Shown here: positions 27,935 to 36,820 of the stretch, piece by piece
Position numbering within the stretch: the first letter of the stretch is position 1
How the letters are laid out: every line of letters starts with the position of its first letter
Assembly (NCBI GenBank): GCA_903838705.1
Contig: CAILZL010000018.1
Location: forward strand, 124,001-188,000
Source: an uncultured Pseudomonadota bacterium
Lineage (GTDB): Bacteria; Pseudomonadota; Gammaproteobacteria; Steroidobacterales; Steroidobacteraceae
Direction: 5' to 3'
Length of the DNA: 64,000 bases
Program-made: the position numbers and the translations under genes
Notes under the pieces: model-generated
Database searches by the model: none
What the model was told of the DNA's origin: nothing
What the model saw: the letters and a program-made list of their open reading frames with translations, nothing else

Positions 27935-30796
27935 ATGAGAAGAGAATGCATTTTGCATTTCAATGTGCTCAGAACATTTATTGTCGGTATATCGACCGTA
28001 ATGTTGATAGTCCCGGCCTTCTCTCAGGACGCGCAGCCAGGATACGAACTGGAAGAAGTGATCGTTACTGGTTCGCGAATTGCCAGAACTGAGCTTGAGT
28101 CTTCAACTCCAGTTCAGGTGATTACATCTGAACAACTGCAACTGCAGGGTGTGGAGAACCTAGCTGATATTCTGGCACGTCTGCCGGCAGTTGGCACTGC
28201 GGCAATCAGCAAGGCGAACAGTAACTTCAATACCAGCTCGAATGGTGTATCAACCATCAATCTGCGAAATCTGGATGACAAGCGTTCACTGGTGCTGATC
28301 AATGGGCGCAGAGTTGTTTCGGGTGTGGGTGGTACAACCACTGTTGATCTGAATAATATACCTGCCGACCTGATCGAAAGTGTGCAGGTTATGACGGGCG
28401 GTGCTTCTGCGGTATATGGCTCGGAAGCTATTGCCGGGGTCGTGAACATCATTCTTAAAAAAGACTTTGAAGGAATCAGTGCCGGCCTTCAGCAAGGTAT
28501 GACCGGCAAAGGAGATAACAATCGCACGTTGGCTTCAATTACTGCGGGTGCTGCGCTTGGCTCAGTAGGACACTTTGTTCTTAACTATCAGTACGACAAG
28601 GATCGGGGTCTGCATTCCCGGGATCGTGCTATTTCCTCAGTCGATCAACTTACAAAAAGTGGCTACCCATCTCAGGGCAGATTTTTCTCCGACAATCTGG
28701 ATTGGACCTACGATAGCAGCAACAACCTGATTGAATGGCGTGACAACAATACAGACGGATATAACCGCAATGGAGATCGACTTATCTCGGTTCCCTTGCA
28801 GCGACATCTGCTGACAGGGCTGTTAAATGTTGATTTTTCTGATTCACTCGGCGGGTTTGTCGAAGTGGGCTATTCGAAAGTGAAGTCTTCAGCAAGCCAG
28901 GAACCTTATGCGAGTGATAACTCCGATGCGCATTTACCGGATGGGTCACAGTACGCTGGATTGACATCAGATAATCCATTTATCCCTCAGGCGATTCTGG
29001 ATGATTTGGGACCTGACAGTACTCTTTTCATGTTGAAGCGATTGAATGGCGTGTTTGACAGAGGCAATGTAGCTGAGCGTGATTTTCATCGTATAGTTAC
29101 AGGATTGAAAGGCAAATGGTTTGATCAGCTGAATTGGGAAGGCTACATTGAGCAGAGTCAGACCCGTGAAGATAATAGGTCCGGTACTGCTTTGCGTGAT
29201 CGTTATTTCTATGCCCTCGATGCGATAGCTGATCCTGATACGGGACAGCCCATATGTCGCGATGCGGTAGCACGTGCTGAGGGGTGTGCTCCGTTCAATC
29301 CATTCGGATTCAACTCGGTATCTCCTGAGGCAATTGCCTATCTCACCCGTAACGGGACAGCATTTGATCTATACCGGGCGAAGGTCAGTCAGCAAATGGC
29401 AGCCTTCAACATGAATGCATCAGTGTGGAAATTACCAGCTGGTGATTTGCAGTTTGCGGGTGGTCTTGAGTGGCGTAAGGAAAAGAGCACGGAAGTTTAT
29501 TCGCCTGAAACGCAATCCGGAAACACTATGGGCAATGCGTTGACCAATACGCTTGGGCAATACTCTGTAAAGGAAGCCTATTTGGAGACGCTGGTTCCGC
29601 TAGTCAAGGATGCCCTGTTTGCCAGGTCATGGGATGCGGAAGCCGCCATTCGTGTGGGTAACTATTCTACGGTGGGAACGGTAAGTAACTGGAAACTGGG
29701 TACGACCTGGGCGCCGGTAAACAGCTTGCGATTCCGTGCTGTCTATGCAAGTGCGGCGCGAGCACCAAACATTACAGAACTCTATGCTGGAGCAAATCAG
29801 ACCTATCCGGTTGGTCTGACCGATCCATGCGATGGAGTGGATGGCACCACGCCCGGTGGCGTGGCTGCATGGTGTCGCTCTATACCTGGTGTGGCAGACC
29901 AGATCAATACAAATGGCGTTTTTCAATACGATCCGAATCGCGATTCTGAAAGCATTCAGGGCAATGATCTCAGTAATCCAAAATTGAATGTAGAAGTAGC
30001 AAAGACATGGACAGTTGGTCTGGTGATCACACCGGCTTTTTTACCGGAGTTCAATATGACAATTGACTGGTACAGTATACGTATCAGGGATGCGATCAGC
30101 TTTCTGCCAAGACAAACAATCATTGACGAATGCGCCAGTTCGCTCGGTACATCCAGTTACTGCTCCTACATTACGCGTGAACCGGTAGGCACTGCCAGAC
30201 CACGCACTCCCGGTACGATTTACAACATTGATACTCTGCCCATCAATGCGGCTGAAATTTCCACCAGCGGTATTGATGTAGGTGCAAGGTACACACTTGA
30301 TTTTCTGCCATACATTGGTCAGTTAGAGCTGGGGTTGCAATACAGTTATTTAGATGCATTGAATCTGAAGACCTCATCTGCTGCGCCAGTTGAGAAGGAA
30401 AAGGGACAGCTGAGTGGTGATGGACGTCTGGGCGCGGGATTCCCACATCGGGCCAATTTATCGGCCACCTATAAGCGAGGTTCCATTAGCGCCAGCTGGC
30501 GTCTGAACTATCTGTCAGGAATGAAGGATACGCTGGATGCGAATGCACCCGCGCTGGATCCTGCATTGAACAGGATTGGATCCTATCTCTATCACGATAT
30601 GCAGTTGCGCTGTAACCTGGGTAAGGACAGACAATACAGTGCCTATGTTGGTGCAGATAATGTGTTCAACAAGTTGCCACCATTCATACCCGATACGGCT
30701 GGTGGTGCATCTAATGTGACCGGTACAAATACCGCAGCTGATTCATACGATCCGATTGGCCGGTTCATCTATGCGGGTGTAACAGCCCGGTTCTGA
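27935..30796 (+). CDS. TonB-dependent outer-membrane receptor
   Basis: A 953-residue receptor. A signal peptide (hydrophobic core FIVGISTVMLIVPAF, cleavage after AFS near residue 30) is followed by a TonB-box-like ELEEVIVTGSRI and a plug domain (STPVQVITSEQLQLQGVENLADIL ... RSLVLINGRRVV ... DLIESVQVMTGGASAVYGSEAIAGVVNIIL). The C-terminal two thirds form a barrel ending YAGVTARF with the expected terminal Phe. It uses TonB energy to import a large or scarce ligand across the outer membrane. The style matches receptors common in Xanthomonadales-like and alphaproteobacterial carbohydrate scavengers. The ligand is unknown. ATG 27935 is preferred over TTG 27914. Confidence 0.92.
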   Translation: MRRECILHFNVLRTFIVGISTVMLIVPAFSQDAQPGYELEEVIVTGSRIARTELESSTPVQVITSEQLQLQGVENLADILARLPAVGTAAISKANSNFNTSSNGVSTINLRNLDDKRSLVLINGRRVVSGVGGTTTVDLNNIPADLIESVQVMTGGASAVYGSEAIAGVVNIILKKDFEGISAGLQQGMTGKGDNNRTLASITAGAALGSVGHFVLNYQYDKDRGLHSRDRAISSVDQLTKSGYPSQGRFFSDNLDWTYDSSNNLIEWRDNNTDGYNRNGDRLISVPLQRHLLTGLLNVDFSDSLGGFVEVGYSKVKSSASQEPYASDNSDAHLPDGSQYAGLTSDNPFIPQAILDDLGPDSTLFMLKRLNGVFDRGNVAERDFHRIVTGLKGKWFDQLNWEGYIEQSQTREDNRSGTALRDRYFYALDAIADPDTGQPICRDAVARAEGCAPFNPFGFNSVSPEAIAYLTRNGTAFDLYRAKVSQQMAAFNMNASVWKLPAGDLQFAGGLEWRKEKSTEVYSPETQSGNTMGNALTNTLGQYSVKEAYLETLVPLVKDALFARSWDAEAAIRVGNYSTVGTVSNWKLGTTWAPVNSLRFRAVYASAARAPNITELYAGANQTYPVGLTDPCDGVDGTTPGGVAAWCRSIPGVADQINTNGVFQYDPNRDSESIQGNDLSNPKLNVEVAKTWTVGLVITPAFLPEFNMTIDWYSIRIRDAISFLPRQTIIDECASSLGTSSYCSYITREPVGTARPRTPGTIYNIDTLPINAAEISTSGIDVGARYTLDFLPYIGQLELGLQYSYLDALNLKTSSAAPVEKEKGQLSGDGRLGAGFPHRANLSATYKRGSISASWRLNYLSGMKDTLDANAPALDPALNRIGSYLYHDMQLRCNLGKDRQYSAYVGADNVFNKLPPFIPDTAGGASNVTGTNTAADSYDPIGRFIYAGVTARF

Positions 30797-30850
30797 TGGC
30801 GAGTTCAAGATGACGAGGCAGAACAGTAACGAGTTCTGTCTGTTTATTCG

Positions 30851-31360
30851 CTAACGACGACCACCCACGGATGCAAATGCCGGGTGTTTCACAATCGCGC
30901 CGGTTTTGATTCCCAGCTTCGCGGCACTGCCACCGGCAATTTCAAGTACGCCCAGTACCGGATTCCTGGCGGCGATAATCTTCAATGACATAGGAGTGGT
31001 ATTGGCGGCGATGCTGTCGATCCGGCCATCGGCATCAATGAATACCATGTCGAGCGGAATGAGGGTGTTTTTCATCCACATCTGTACGATTTGCGGGCGG
31101 TCAAAGATGAACAGCATGCCGGTGCTGATCTCCAGCGAATTGATCATCATGAGACCTTGTTCCCGATGTGCGTCGGTATCGGCCACCCAGATTCTGAAGG
31201 GGTGTTGACGGCCATCTGGCGTGACGATGGTCAGGCTGGTTTGGGGGAAACTGCTCAGCGGCTCAAACGCAGGTTGTGCTGCGCCGCTGTCCGCACTTGA
31301 AGTGTTTATCTGGCAAGCGGCCATCAACAAAGTAATCAAAAGGCTGCGAAAGATTTTCAT
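30851..31360 (-). CDS. DUF192 lipoprotein
   Basis: A 169-residue member of the DUF192 family. The N-terminal signal ends LLMAAC (lipobox Cys near residue 16). The domain core shows the family pattern: EQGLMMINSLEISTGMLFIFDRPQIVQMWMKNTLIPLDMVFID in the middle, then NPVLGVLEIAGGSAAKLGIKTG near the end. DUF192 has a small beta-barrel fold and no assigned reaction. It is encoded 22 bases after the unknown secreted protein on the same strand and is probably co-transcribed with it. It converges on the TonB receptor gene. Confidence 0.88.
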   Translation of the reverse strand: MKIFRSLLITLLMAACQINTSSADSGAAQPAFEPLSSFPQTSLTIVTPDGRQHPFRIWVADTDAHREQGLMMINSLEISTGMLFIFDRPQIVQMWMKNTLIPLDMVFIDADGRIDSIAANTTPMSLKIIAARNPVLGVLEIAGGSAAKLGIKTGAIVKHPAFASVGGRR

Positions 31361-31382
31361 GGTTGTGCTCTATAACCAACGG

Positions 31383-32066
31383 TCAGGGATTGGCGGGCTG
31401 TGTATCTATAGTGTCATCTGAACTGTAATCGGCACGCCCACTGAAGTCGAAGCGGCTCACCAGAACTGCGCCGTCGCCATTCAAGGCCCGCGCCGGCTGG
31501 GTACAAAAGCCACGTGCTGTGACGCGGTATGATCTTTGACGTGAGGGAATGCCCTGAAGTGGCACCTGTCGTACCTCATCGGCTGTGCATTTGTTATCAC
31601 CCTGGGTGGCGTAAAACTCTCCCTTGCCTTCCACCATGATGGTGAGATTGACGGGCAGCGCCTTGCCGTCGGTTCCTTCCTTGAGTCCGGTAATACCAAA
31701 CAGTAATGCCAGCTTCGGCTCATTGTTTTTTGCGGTTGAGCTGAAGCGCATGCGCAGGCCGTCGTTGCTTGGGCGAATTGATCCGGCGCAGGTCAGTGAC
31801 GTGCCGCTCCAGGACAGTTCACGGGTGATGCTGCCGTCAAGGCGGGCGCGCAGAAATCCTTCTCGCTCTGGCAGGCATTGCAATTGGCTCGGGCCATCTG
31901 TTCGTGAAGTCGAAGCAGGAGACGAGTGGATCGACGCGCTGAAGGCGGGTGGTGCAAGGGATAGTACGTATGAAAGCAGGGCAGTGAATCGCCATAACCG
32001 ACGATGATGCGTTACAGTACAAGCATCTGACAGGTCTTGCCGGACGTGTTTGCAGAGTCTGGGCAT
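31383..32066 (-). CDS. Secreted protein of unknown function
   Basis: I do not recognise the family. From the ATG at 32066 the product is 227 residues, with a long basic N-region, a hydrophobic stretch (ALLSYVLSLAPPAFS) and a plausible cleavage after AFSA near residue 44. The frame is open to 32141, but the earlier start adds only unlikely sequence. The mature part is beta-rich, with four Cys residues likely to form disulfides in the periplasm. It ends in an acidic Asp/Ser tail. It lies directly upstream of the DUF192 gene and is divergent from glgC. Confidence 0.6.
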   Translation of the reverse strand: MPRLCKHVRQDLSDACTVTHHRRLWRFTALLSYVLSLAPPAFSASIHSSPASTSRTDGPSQLQCLPEREGFLRARLDGSITRELSWSGTSLTCAGSIRPSNDGLRMRFSSTAKNNEPKLALLFGITGLKEGTDGKALPVNLTIMVEGKGEFYATQGDNKCTADEVRQVPLQGIPSRQRSYRVTARGFCTQPARALNGDGAVLVSRFDFSGRADYSSDDTIDTQPANP

Positions 32067-32187
32067 TGTGCTGAATGAATCCCGGAAATTGAGTTGTAGA
32101 TGGCTCTGCACAGTGTAACGGGGACAGGTTAAAGTTAACATGCAGCCGGGTCAGCGTGGGCTGCATGAATAAGCAAGTGAGATTGTA

Positions 32188-33483
32188 ATGGATCAGCCAG
32201 ATCATAAAGATGCCAAATCACCAGTGTCCAAGCCGGTCGCACCGAAACGCTATGAAAGGCGGCTGTCGCAAGGTACTCTGGCAATCATTATGGCCGGTGG
32301 TCGTGGTGAACGACTGAAGCATCTGACGGCCAATCGCTGCAAACCCGCTACGCAATTCGGCGGCAAGTTCCGCATCATCGACTTTGTGCTGTCGAACTGT
32401 GTCAACTCCGGTATCCGCCGCGTTTCGGTACTTACTCAGTACAAGTCACATTCTCTGATCCGTCACCTTCAACGGGGCTGGAATTTCCTGCGTGGCGAAT
32501 TCGGCGAATTCATCGAAATCATTCCTGCCCAGCAACAGCTGAGTGAAAACTGGTACCAGGGTACTGCTGATGCGCTGTACCAGAATCTGTCGATCATGAA
32601 GCTGCATCGGCCGAAGCTGATACTGGTGCTGGCAGGGGATCATATTTACAAGATGGATTATGGTCCGATGCTGGCATTTCACCGCGAAAGCAAGGCTGAT
32701 ATCACGGTGGGTGTGGTCGAGGTGCCGCGTCAGGATGCCACTGGTTTTGGCGTGATGACCATTGATGATGAGCATCGCGTAGTGAAATTCTCGGAAAAAC
32801 CGGCCAATCCGGATTGCATTCCCGGGCGGGAAGATCTGTCTCTGGGGTCGATGGGCATTTATGTGTTTGACGCAAACCTGCTCTTCAGTCTGCTTGAAGA
32901 GGATGCAGCGGACCCTGAAAGCTCCCATGATTTCGGCAAGAACATCATTCCACAGGCCATCGGCAAGCTGAATGTCATGGCCTATGCCTTCCGTGACGTC
33001 GTGACTCGTGCGCAGCAGTACTGGCGCGATGTGGGTACGGTGGACGCATTCTACGATGCCAATATGGAACTGGTTTCAGTCGATCCTGAACTGAACATCT
33101 ATGATTCACAATGGCCGATCTGGACATATCAGCGGCAGCAGCCCCCTGCCAAATTTGTCTTCAATGAAGATGGGCGGCGCGGCATGGCGATAGATTCAGT
33201 GGTATCAGGCGGGTGCATCATTTCCGGTGCGGAGGTGGTGGGCTCCCTGCTGTTTACCAATGTGAGAATCAACGAACGCAGCTACATTGAAAAATCATTG
33301 TTGTTCCCTGATGTCACTATCGGCGCGGATTGCATAGTAAAAAACGCAATCATTGATACCGGCGGAGTTGTACCACCGGGTACAAAAATTGGTGTTGATC
33401 CGGCTGAAGATGCCAGACGCTTCTATGTGACTGAAAAGGGAAGGCTGCTGGTTACCCGCGATATGCTCGCGAAACTGTCGTAA
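32188..33483 (+). CDS. glgC: Glucose-1-phosphate adenylyltransferase GlgC
   Basis: ADP-glucose pyrophosphorylase, 431 residues, making ADP-glucose from glucose-1-phosphate and ATP for glycogen synthesis in the cytoplasm. The nucleotidyltransferase motif G37-G-R-G-E-R-L43 is present. It is followed by KPATQFGGKFRIIDFVLSN, the FRGTAD-equivalent WYQGTADALYQN near 124, AGDHIYKMDY near 152, and the FSEKP and GSMGIYVF substrate motifs. A left-handed beta-helix with SVVSGGCIISGA covers the C-terminal third. Length is normal. It lies near glgA, which is on the opposite strand 550 bases beyond. Confidence 0.96.
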   Translation: MDQPDHKDAKSPVSKPVAPKRYERRLSQGTLAIIMAGGRGERLKHLTANRCKPATQFGGKFRIIDFVLSNCVNSGIRRVSVLTQYKSHSLIRHLQRGWNFLRGEFGEFIEIIPAQQQLSENWYQGTADALYQNLSIMKLHRPKLILVLAGDHIYKMDYGPMLAFHRESKADITVGVVEVPRQDATGFGVMTIDDEHRVVKFSEKPANPDCIPGREDLSLGSMGIYVFDANLLFSLLEEDAADPESSHDFGKNIIPQAIGKLNVMAYAFRDVVTRAQQYWRDVGTVDAFYDANMELVSVDPELNIYDSQWPIWTYQRQQPPAKFVFNEDGRRGMAIDSVVSGGCIISGAEVVGSLLFTNVRINERSYIEKSLLFPDVTIGADCIVKNAIIDTGGVVPPGTKIGVDPAEDARRFYVTEKGRLLVTRDMLAKLS

Positions 33484-33556
33484 CCAGAGTCATTGCAATG
33501 ATTTTGACTCCAGATTATGCGGTTTCTTCTGTGTCCGGTCGTTTCAGTGGAATGAC

Positions 33557-34021
33557 ATGAAGCAATTCATAAAGGGCTTGCTGTGCCTGTGTGTCCTGGT
33601 GCTGAGTGGCTGTGCTACGGTCAATTTTGAGTCACCGAAACTGTCGGTAGTCAGCGTGGGTATGGTTTCGGCTGATGTATTCAGTCAGCAATTCCGTATT
33701 CGACTGCACGTAAGCAATCCCAATGATCGTGACCTGCCAATCAAGGGTATTGAATACAAATTATTCCTGCAGGGTGACAGCTTCGCCGAAGGTTTGAGTA
33801 ACCAGCCATTTCTGGTGCCCGCGCTCGGGGAGGCGGAGTTTGATACGGTGGTCCGTACTAATTTCATGAGCAGTATCGGCCGGATGCTCAGCAAGTTGAA
33901 CAGCAGCGATGATGGCAAAGTTCAGTATGCATTCGTCGGTACGGTTCTGCTGAGCAAGGGTGTGTTGCGAAAGATTCCATTCAGTGAACAGGGAATGGTG
34001 GATCTGAGTATCAAGAAGTAA
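33557..34021 (+). CDS. LEA-2 (WHy domain) family lipoprotein
   Basis: A 154-residue lipoprotein whose signal ends LVLSGC (Cys near residue 21). The mature part is a single beta-sandwich with the pattern SVGMVSADVFSQQFRIRLHVSNPNDRDLPIKGIEYKLFLQG, typical of the LEA type 2 / WHy domain. In plants the domain is linked to desiccation and stress; bacterial members are uncharacterised envelope proteins. It lies between convergent glgC and glgA and ends only 13 bases from the glgA stop. Confidence 0.85.
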   Translation: MKQFIKGLLCLCVLVLSGCATVNFESPKLSVVSVGMVSADVFSQQFRIRLHVSNPNDRDLPIKGIEYKLFLQGDSFAEGLSNQPFLVPALGEAEFDTVVRTNFMSSIGRMLSKLNSSDDGKVQYAFVGTVLLSKGVLRKIPFSEQGMVDLSIKK

Positions 34022-34034
34022 CTGTGTACCGGCT

Positions 34035-35477
34035 TTACGCCAGCAACTGCTGGTATAGCTGTTGATAACGCAACGCCTGTTTCTCCCACGAAAAATCCTG
34101 ACTCATGCCGTTGCGGATCAGTTGTTGCCAGACCGCCGGTTGTCTGTACAGATCCAGCGCAGTGTTCATGGCCCAGTTGACGGCAGGTGCGTCATAGTCG
34201 TTGAACACGATGCCAGTGCCGTTTCTGCCGTCCCACATCTGAACTGAATCAGCCAGTCCGCCAGTATTGCGCACAATGGGAATAGTGCCGTATTTGAGGC
34301 TGTACATCTGATTCAGGCCGCAAGGCTCGTACAGTGAAGGCATCAGAAACATGTCGCTGCCCGCTTCGATCAGATGTGCCAGCGATTCATCGTAGCCATT
34401 ACGGAAGTACACCCGCTGCGGGTATTCCTGCATCAATTGATTGAAAAATTCGACGTACTGGGGATCACCGCTACCCAGTACACACAGCGCAAAATTCCGG
34501 GTCCGGAGCAGCCCCGGCAGGCTGTCCATCAACAGACCAATCCCTTTCTGATGCGCCAGTCGTGATACCAGTCCGACCACCGGAAGGTCATCGCCAGCGT
34601 CGAGTTTTCCCAGCGCCAGTAGTGCCTGTTTGCACTTTGCTTTACCGGACAGATCGTCAATGGTGTATCGGGCGGGCAGGGTGTTGTCGGTTTCCGGATT
34701 CCAGCTGTGGTAATCCACTCCGTTAAGGATGCCGATGACGGCATCACCGCGGGCGCGCAGAGTTGTATCCAGGCCGTAGCCACCCGCTGGAATACAGATT
34801 TCGTGGGCATAGGTAGGGCTTACCGTGCTGACCACATCAGCCTGGACGATGCCTTCTTTGAGCCAGTTGATCTGACCATTGCTCCGGTCTTCATGGCGGA
34901 TATGACCCATCACGTCATCAATGCCCAGATCCAGCATGGCAGAGGCAGGGAATATGCCCTGATAACCGATGTTATGAATGCTCATGACAGTGCGGGTGCG
35001 GCGGAATAGCAGATGATTGCTGTAACGGGTTTTGAGCAGGAGTGGCAGCAGTGCCGTGTGCCAGTCATTGCAATGCAGGATTTCTGGAGAGAACTCCATG
35101 ATATTCATCGATTCGAGCGCAGCACGCTGGAGCATGATGAAACGGCGGTGTTCGTCAGCGTCCGCAGTGTAGATCGAACTGCGGGCAAACAATTCGGGGC
35201 AGTCAATCAAGTGAACGGTCAGGTCTGACGCCGGCATGACTGCACTGAGCACTGAGAAATGATAGGTCTGTTCGCCTATCTTAAGCGGCACGTTCTGCAG
35301 ATCCGGAACTGCACGAAGTGCAAATGAACCGTTACGGACCCGGGCGTAGAGTGGCATGAATACACACAGCTCGTGACCCATGTGATGCAGGGTACGCGGC
35401 AATGCGGCAGCCACATCAGCCAGTCCACCCGTCTTGGCAAAAGGCGTAATTTCGGAAGCAACGAATGCAATTTTCAT
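34035..35477 (-). CDS. glgA: Glycogen synthase GlgA
   Basis: A GT5-family glycosyltransferase of 480 residues that extends alpha-1,4-glucan chains using ADP-glucose. The ADP-glucose-binding motif K15-T-G-G-L-A-D-V is at the N-terminus. HNIGYQGIFP lies near 168, and the conserved C-terminal RLAHQKGIGLLMDSLPGLL and PSLYEPCGLNQMYSLKYGTIPIVRNTGGLADSV segments are intact. It works with GlgC, encoded nearby. No branching or phosphorylase gene is in the window. There is no clear Shine-Dalgarno before the ATG. Confidence 0.96.
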   Translation of the reverse strand: MKIAFVASEITPFAKTGGLADVAAALPRTLHHMGHELCVFMPLYARVRNGSFALRAVPDLQNVPLKIGEQTYHFSVLSAVMPASDLTVHLIDCPELFARSSIYTADADEHRRFIMLQRAALESMNIMEFSPEILHCNDWHTALLPLLLKTRYSNHLLFRRTRTVMSIHNIGYQGIFPASAMLDLGIDDVMGHIRHEDRSNGQINWLKEGIVQADVVSTVSPTYAHEICIPAGGYGLDTTLRARGDAVIGILNGVDYHSWNPETDNTLPARYTIDDLSGKAKCKQALLALGKLDAGDDLPVVGLVSRLAHQKGIGLLMDSLPGLLRTRNFALCVLGSGDPQYVEFFNQLMQEYPQRVYFRNGYDESLAHLIEAGSDMFLMPSLYEPCGLNQMYSLKYGTIPIVRNTGGLADSVQMWDGRNGTGIVFNDYDAPAVNWAMNTALDLYRQPAVWQQLIRNGMSQDFSWEKQALRYQQLYQQLLA

Positions 35478-35878
35478 ATTAAGAGGAGTTTAGCAGCACT
35501 TGATGTTGCGCATGAATTGGATGGTCGCATGTGTAATGCATTTGAAAAATATGGCTGCTGCTGATCGGGGTAAGAAGTTACAGAGATGAAGGTAGCGAGG
35601 TGGTGGGCTGAAGCCCGTGATGGGTGCAATCTTCTGGTTTGGCTCAGCGCCTGCTTTCATGTGGTGAGAGCCGGTATCTGCACTGGTGGAGGTTGCGGCG
35701 GGCGATATTCAGCACTGGCGGGTGAGGCGGGGTTGTACTTATGTCTCGTTCGCTTGATTTTCCAGTTTCAGCTGCGTTTGACCGTAATATCAATCCGGTA
35801 TGTCAACAGGAGGTAAAGGCACTCGCCTCCGGGTGCTGAACGGGTGATACTTGCGGTTTGAATTCACCGGGAGTTCCC
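35478..35878. other. 401-base gap between glgA and the cysteine-synthase gene
   Basis: No convincing gene. A small hairpin GGGCT-GA-AGCCC lies at 35605-35616. A 76-codon frame runs from 35586 to 35816 but reads as random Cys/Gly/Trp-rich sequence. GAATTCACCGGGAG just before 35879 supplies the ribosome site for the next gene. Promoters for both divergent genes should lie here, but I cannot assign them. Confidence 0.4.
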
Positions 35879-36820
35879 ATGATTCATGACAGCATTCTCG
35901 GCACCATCGGGCGCACTCCTGTCGTGCGTATCAACAGGCTGGCGCCAGCACATGTCACGATGTACGTGAAGTGCGAATTTTTCAATCCATTGTCTTCAGT
36001 CAAAGACCGTCTGGCCATCGCCATTATCGAAGACGCTGAGCGGCGCGGCGTGCTCAAACCCGGCCAGACTGTGGTGGAAGCCACGTCCGGGAATACCGGC
36101 ATCGCACTTGCCATGGTGTGCGCAGTCAAGGGCTATCCCTTTGTAGCCACAATGGTCGAGACCTTTTCCATCGAACGGCGCAAGATCATGCGCTCCCTGG
36201 GTGCCAAAGTGATACTGACCCCGGCGGCTGAGCGGGGAAGCGGGATGGTGCGCAAGGCCAAGGAGCTTGCCGAAAAAAATGGCTGGTTCTGGGCCAGACA
36301 GTTTGATAATCCGGCTAATCCGGAGTATCACCGCAATACAACCGGGCCGGAAATTCTTAGTGATTTCGCAGGCAGGCCTCTGGATTTCTGGGTCACTGGC
36401 TGGGGCACGGGCGGTACGCTCACCGGTGCAGGACAAATGCTCAAGAAGGCGCGACCGGATATCAAAATTATCGCTACCGAGCCGGCATCGGCCGCATTGC
36501 TGCAAGGCGCCGAATTCAAGCCGCACAAGATCCAGGGCTGGACACCAGACTTCATACCATCGGTGCTGGATCGCACAATTGCCGATGAAGTCATTTCCGT
36601 AACTGATGAGGAGGCCTTTCAGGCCGCGCGCTCACTGGCAACCCAGGAAGGCATTTTCTGTGGCGTGTCTGCGGGCGGGACATTTGCTGCGGCCTTGAAG
36701 GTGGCTGCTAAAGCAAAGCAGGGTGCAACAATTCTGGCCATGCTGCCGGATACAGCAGAGCGATATCTGAGTACGCCTTTGTTTGAAGGCATTAATGAAG
36801 GCACTGACGCGGAGCTTTGA
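35879..36820 (+). CDS. Cysteine synthase-family PLP enzyme
   Basis: A fold-type II PLP enzyme of 313 residues related to O-acetylserine sulfhydrylase (CysK/CysM). The PLP lysine is K42 in NPLSSVKDR, the substrate loop TSGNTG is at 69-74, and the phosphate-binding loop GWGTGGTLTGAG lies near 176-187. GVSAGG near 263 is also conserved. It probably joins sulfide to O-acetylserine to make cysteine, though other beta-replacement reactions cannot be excluded. The ATG at 35879 follows GGGAG by six bases, a better start than TTG at 35858. The RND adaptor gene begins immediately after its stop. Confidence 0.9.
   Translation: MIHDSILGTIGRTPVVRINRLAPAHVTMYVKCEFFNPLSSVKDRLAIAIIEDAERRGVLKPGQTVVEATSGNTGIALAMVCAVKGYPFVATMVETFSIERRKIMRSLGAKVILTPAAERGSGMVRKAKELAEKNGWFWARQFDNPANPEYHRNTTGPEILSDFAGRPLDFWVTGWGTGGTLTGAGQMLKKARPDIKIIATEPASAALLQGAEFKPHKIQGWTPDFIPSVLDRTIADEVISVTDEEAFQAARSLATQEGIFCGVSAGGTFAAALKVAAKAKQGATILAMLPDTAERYLSTPLFEGINEGTDAEL

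Noticed and set aside
33484..33520. Possible terminator after glgC (GAGTCA ... TGACTC)
   Set aside because: Short arms, a poorly matched centre and no T-run afterwards; too weak to list.
35586..35816. 76-codon forward ORF between glgA and the cysteine-synthase gene
   Set aside because: Composition is rich in Cys, Gly and Trp with no domain pattern, and no convincing neighbour or ribosome site beyond a weak AGAG; looks like chance.
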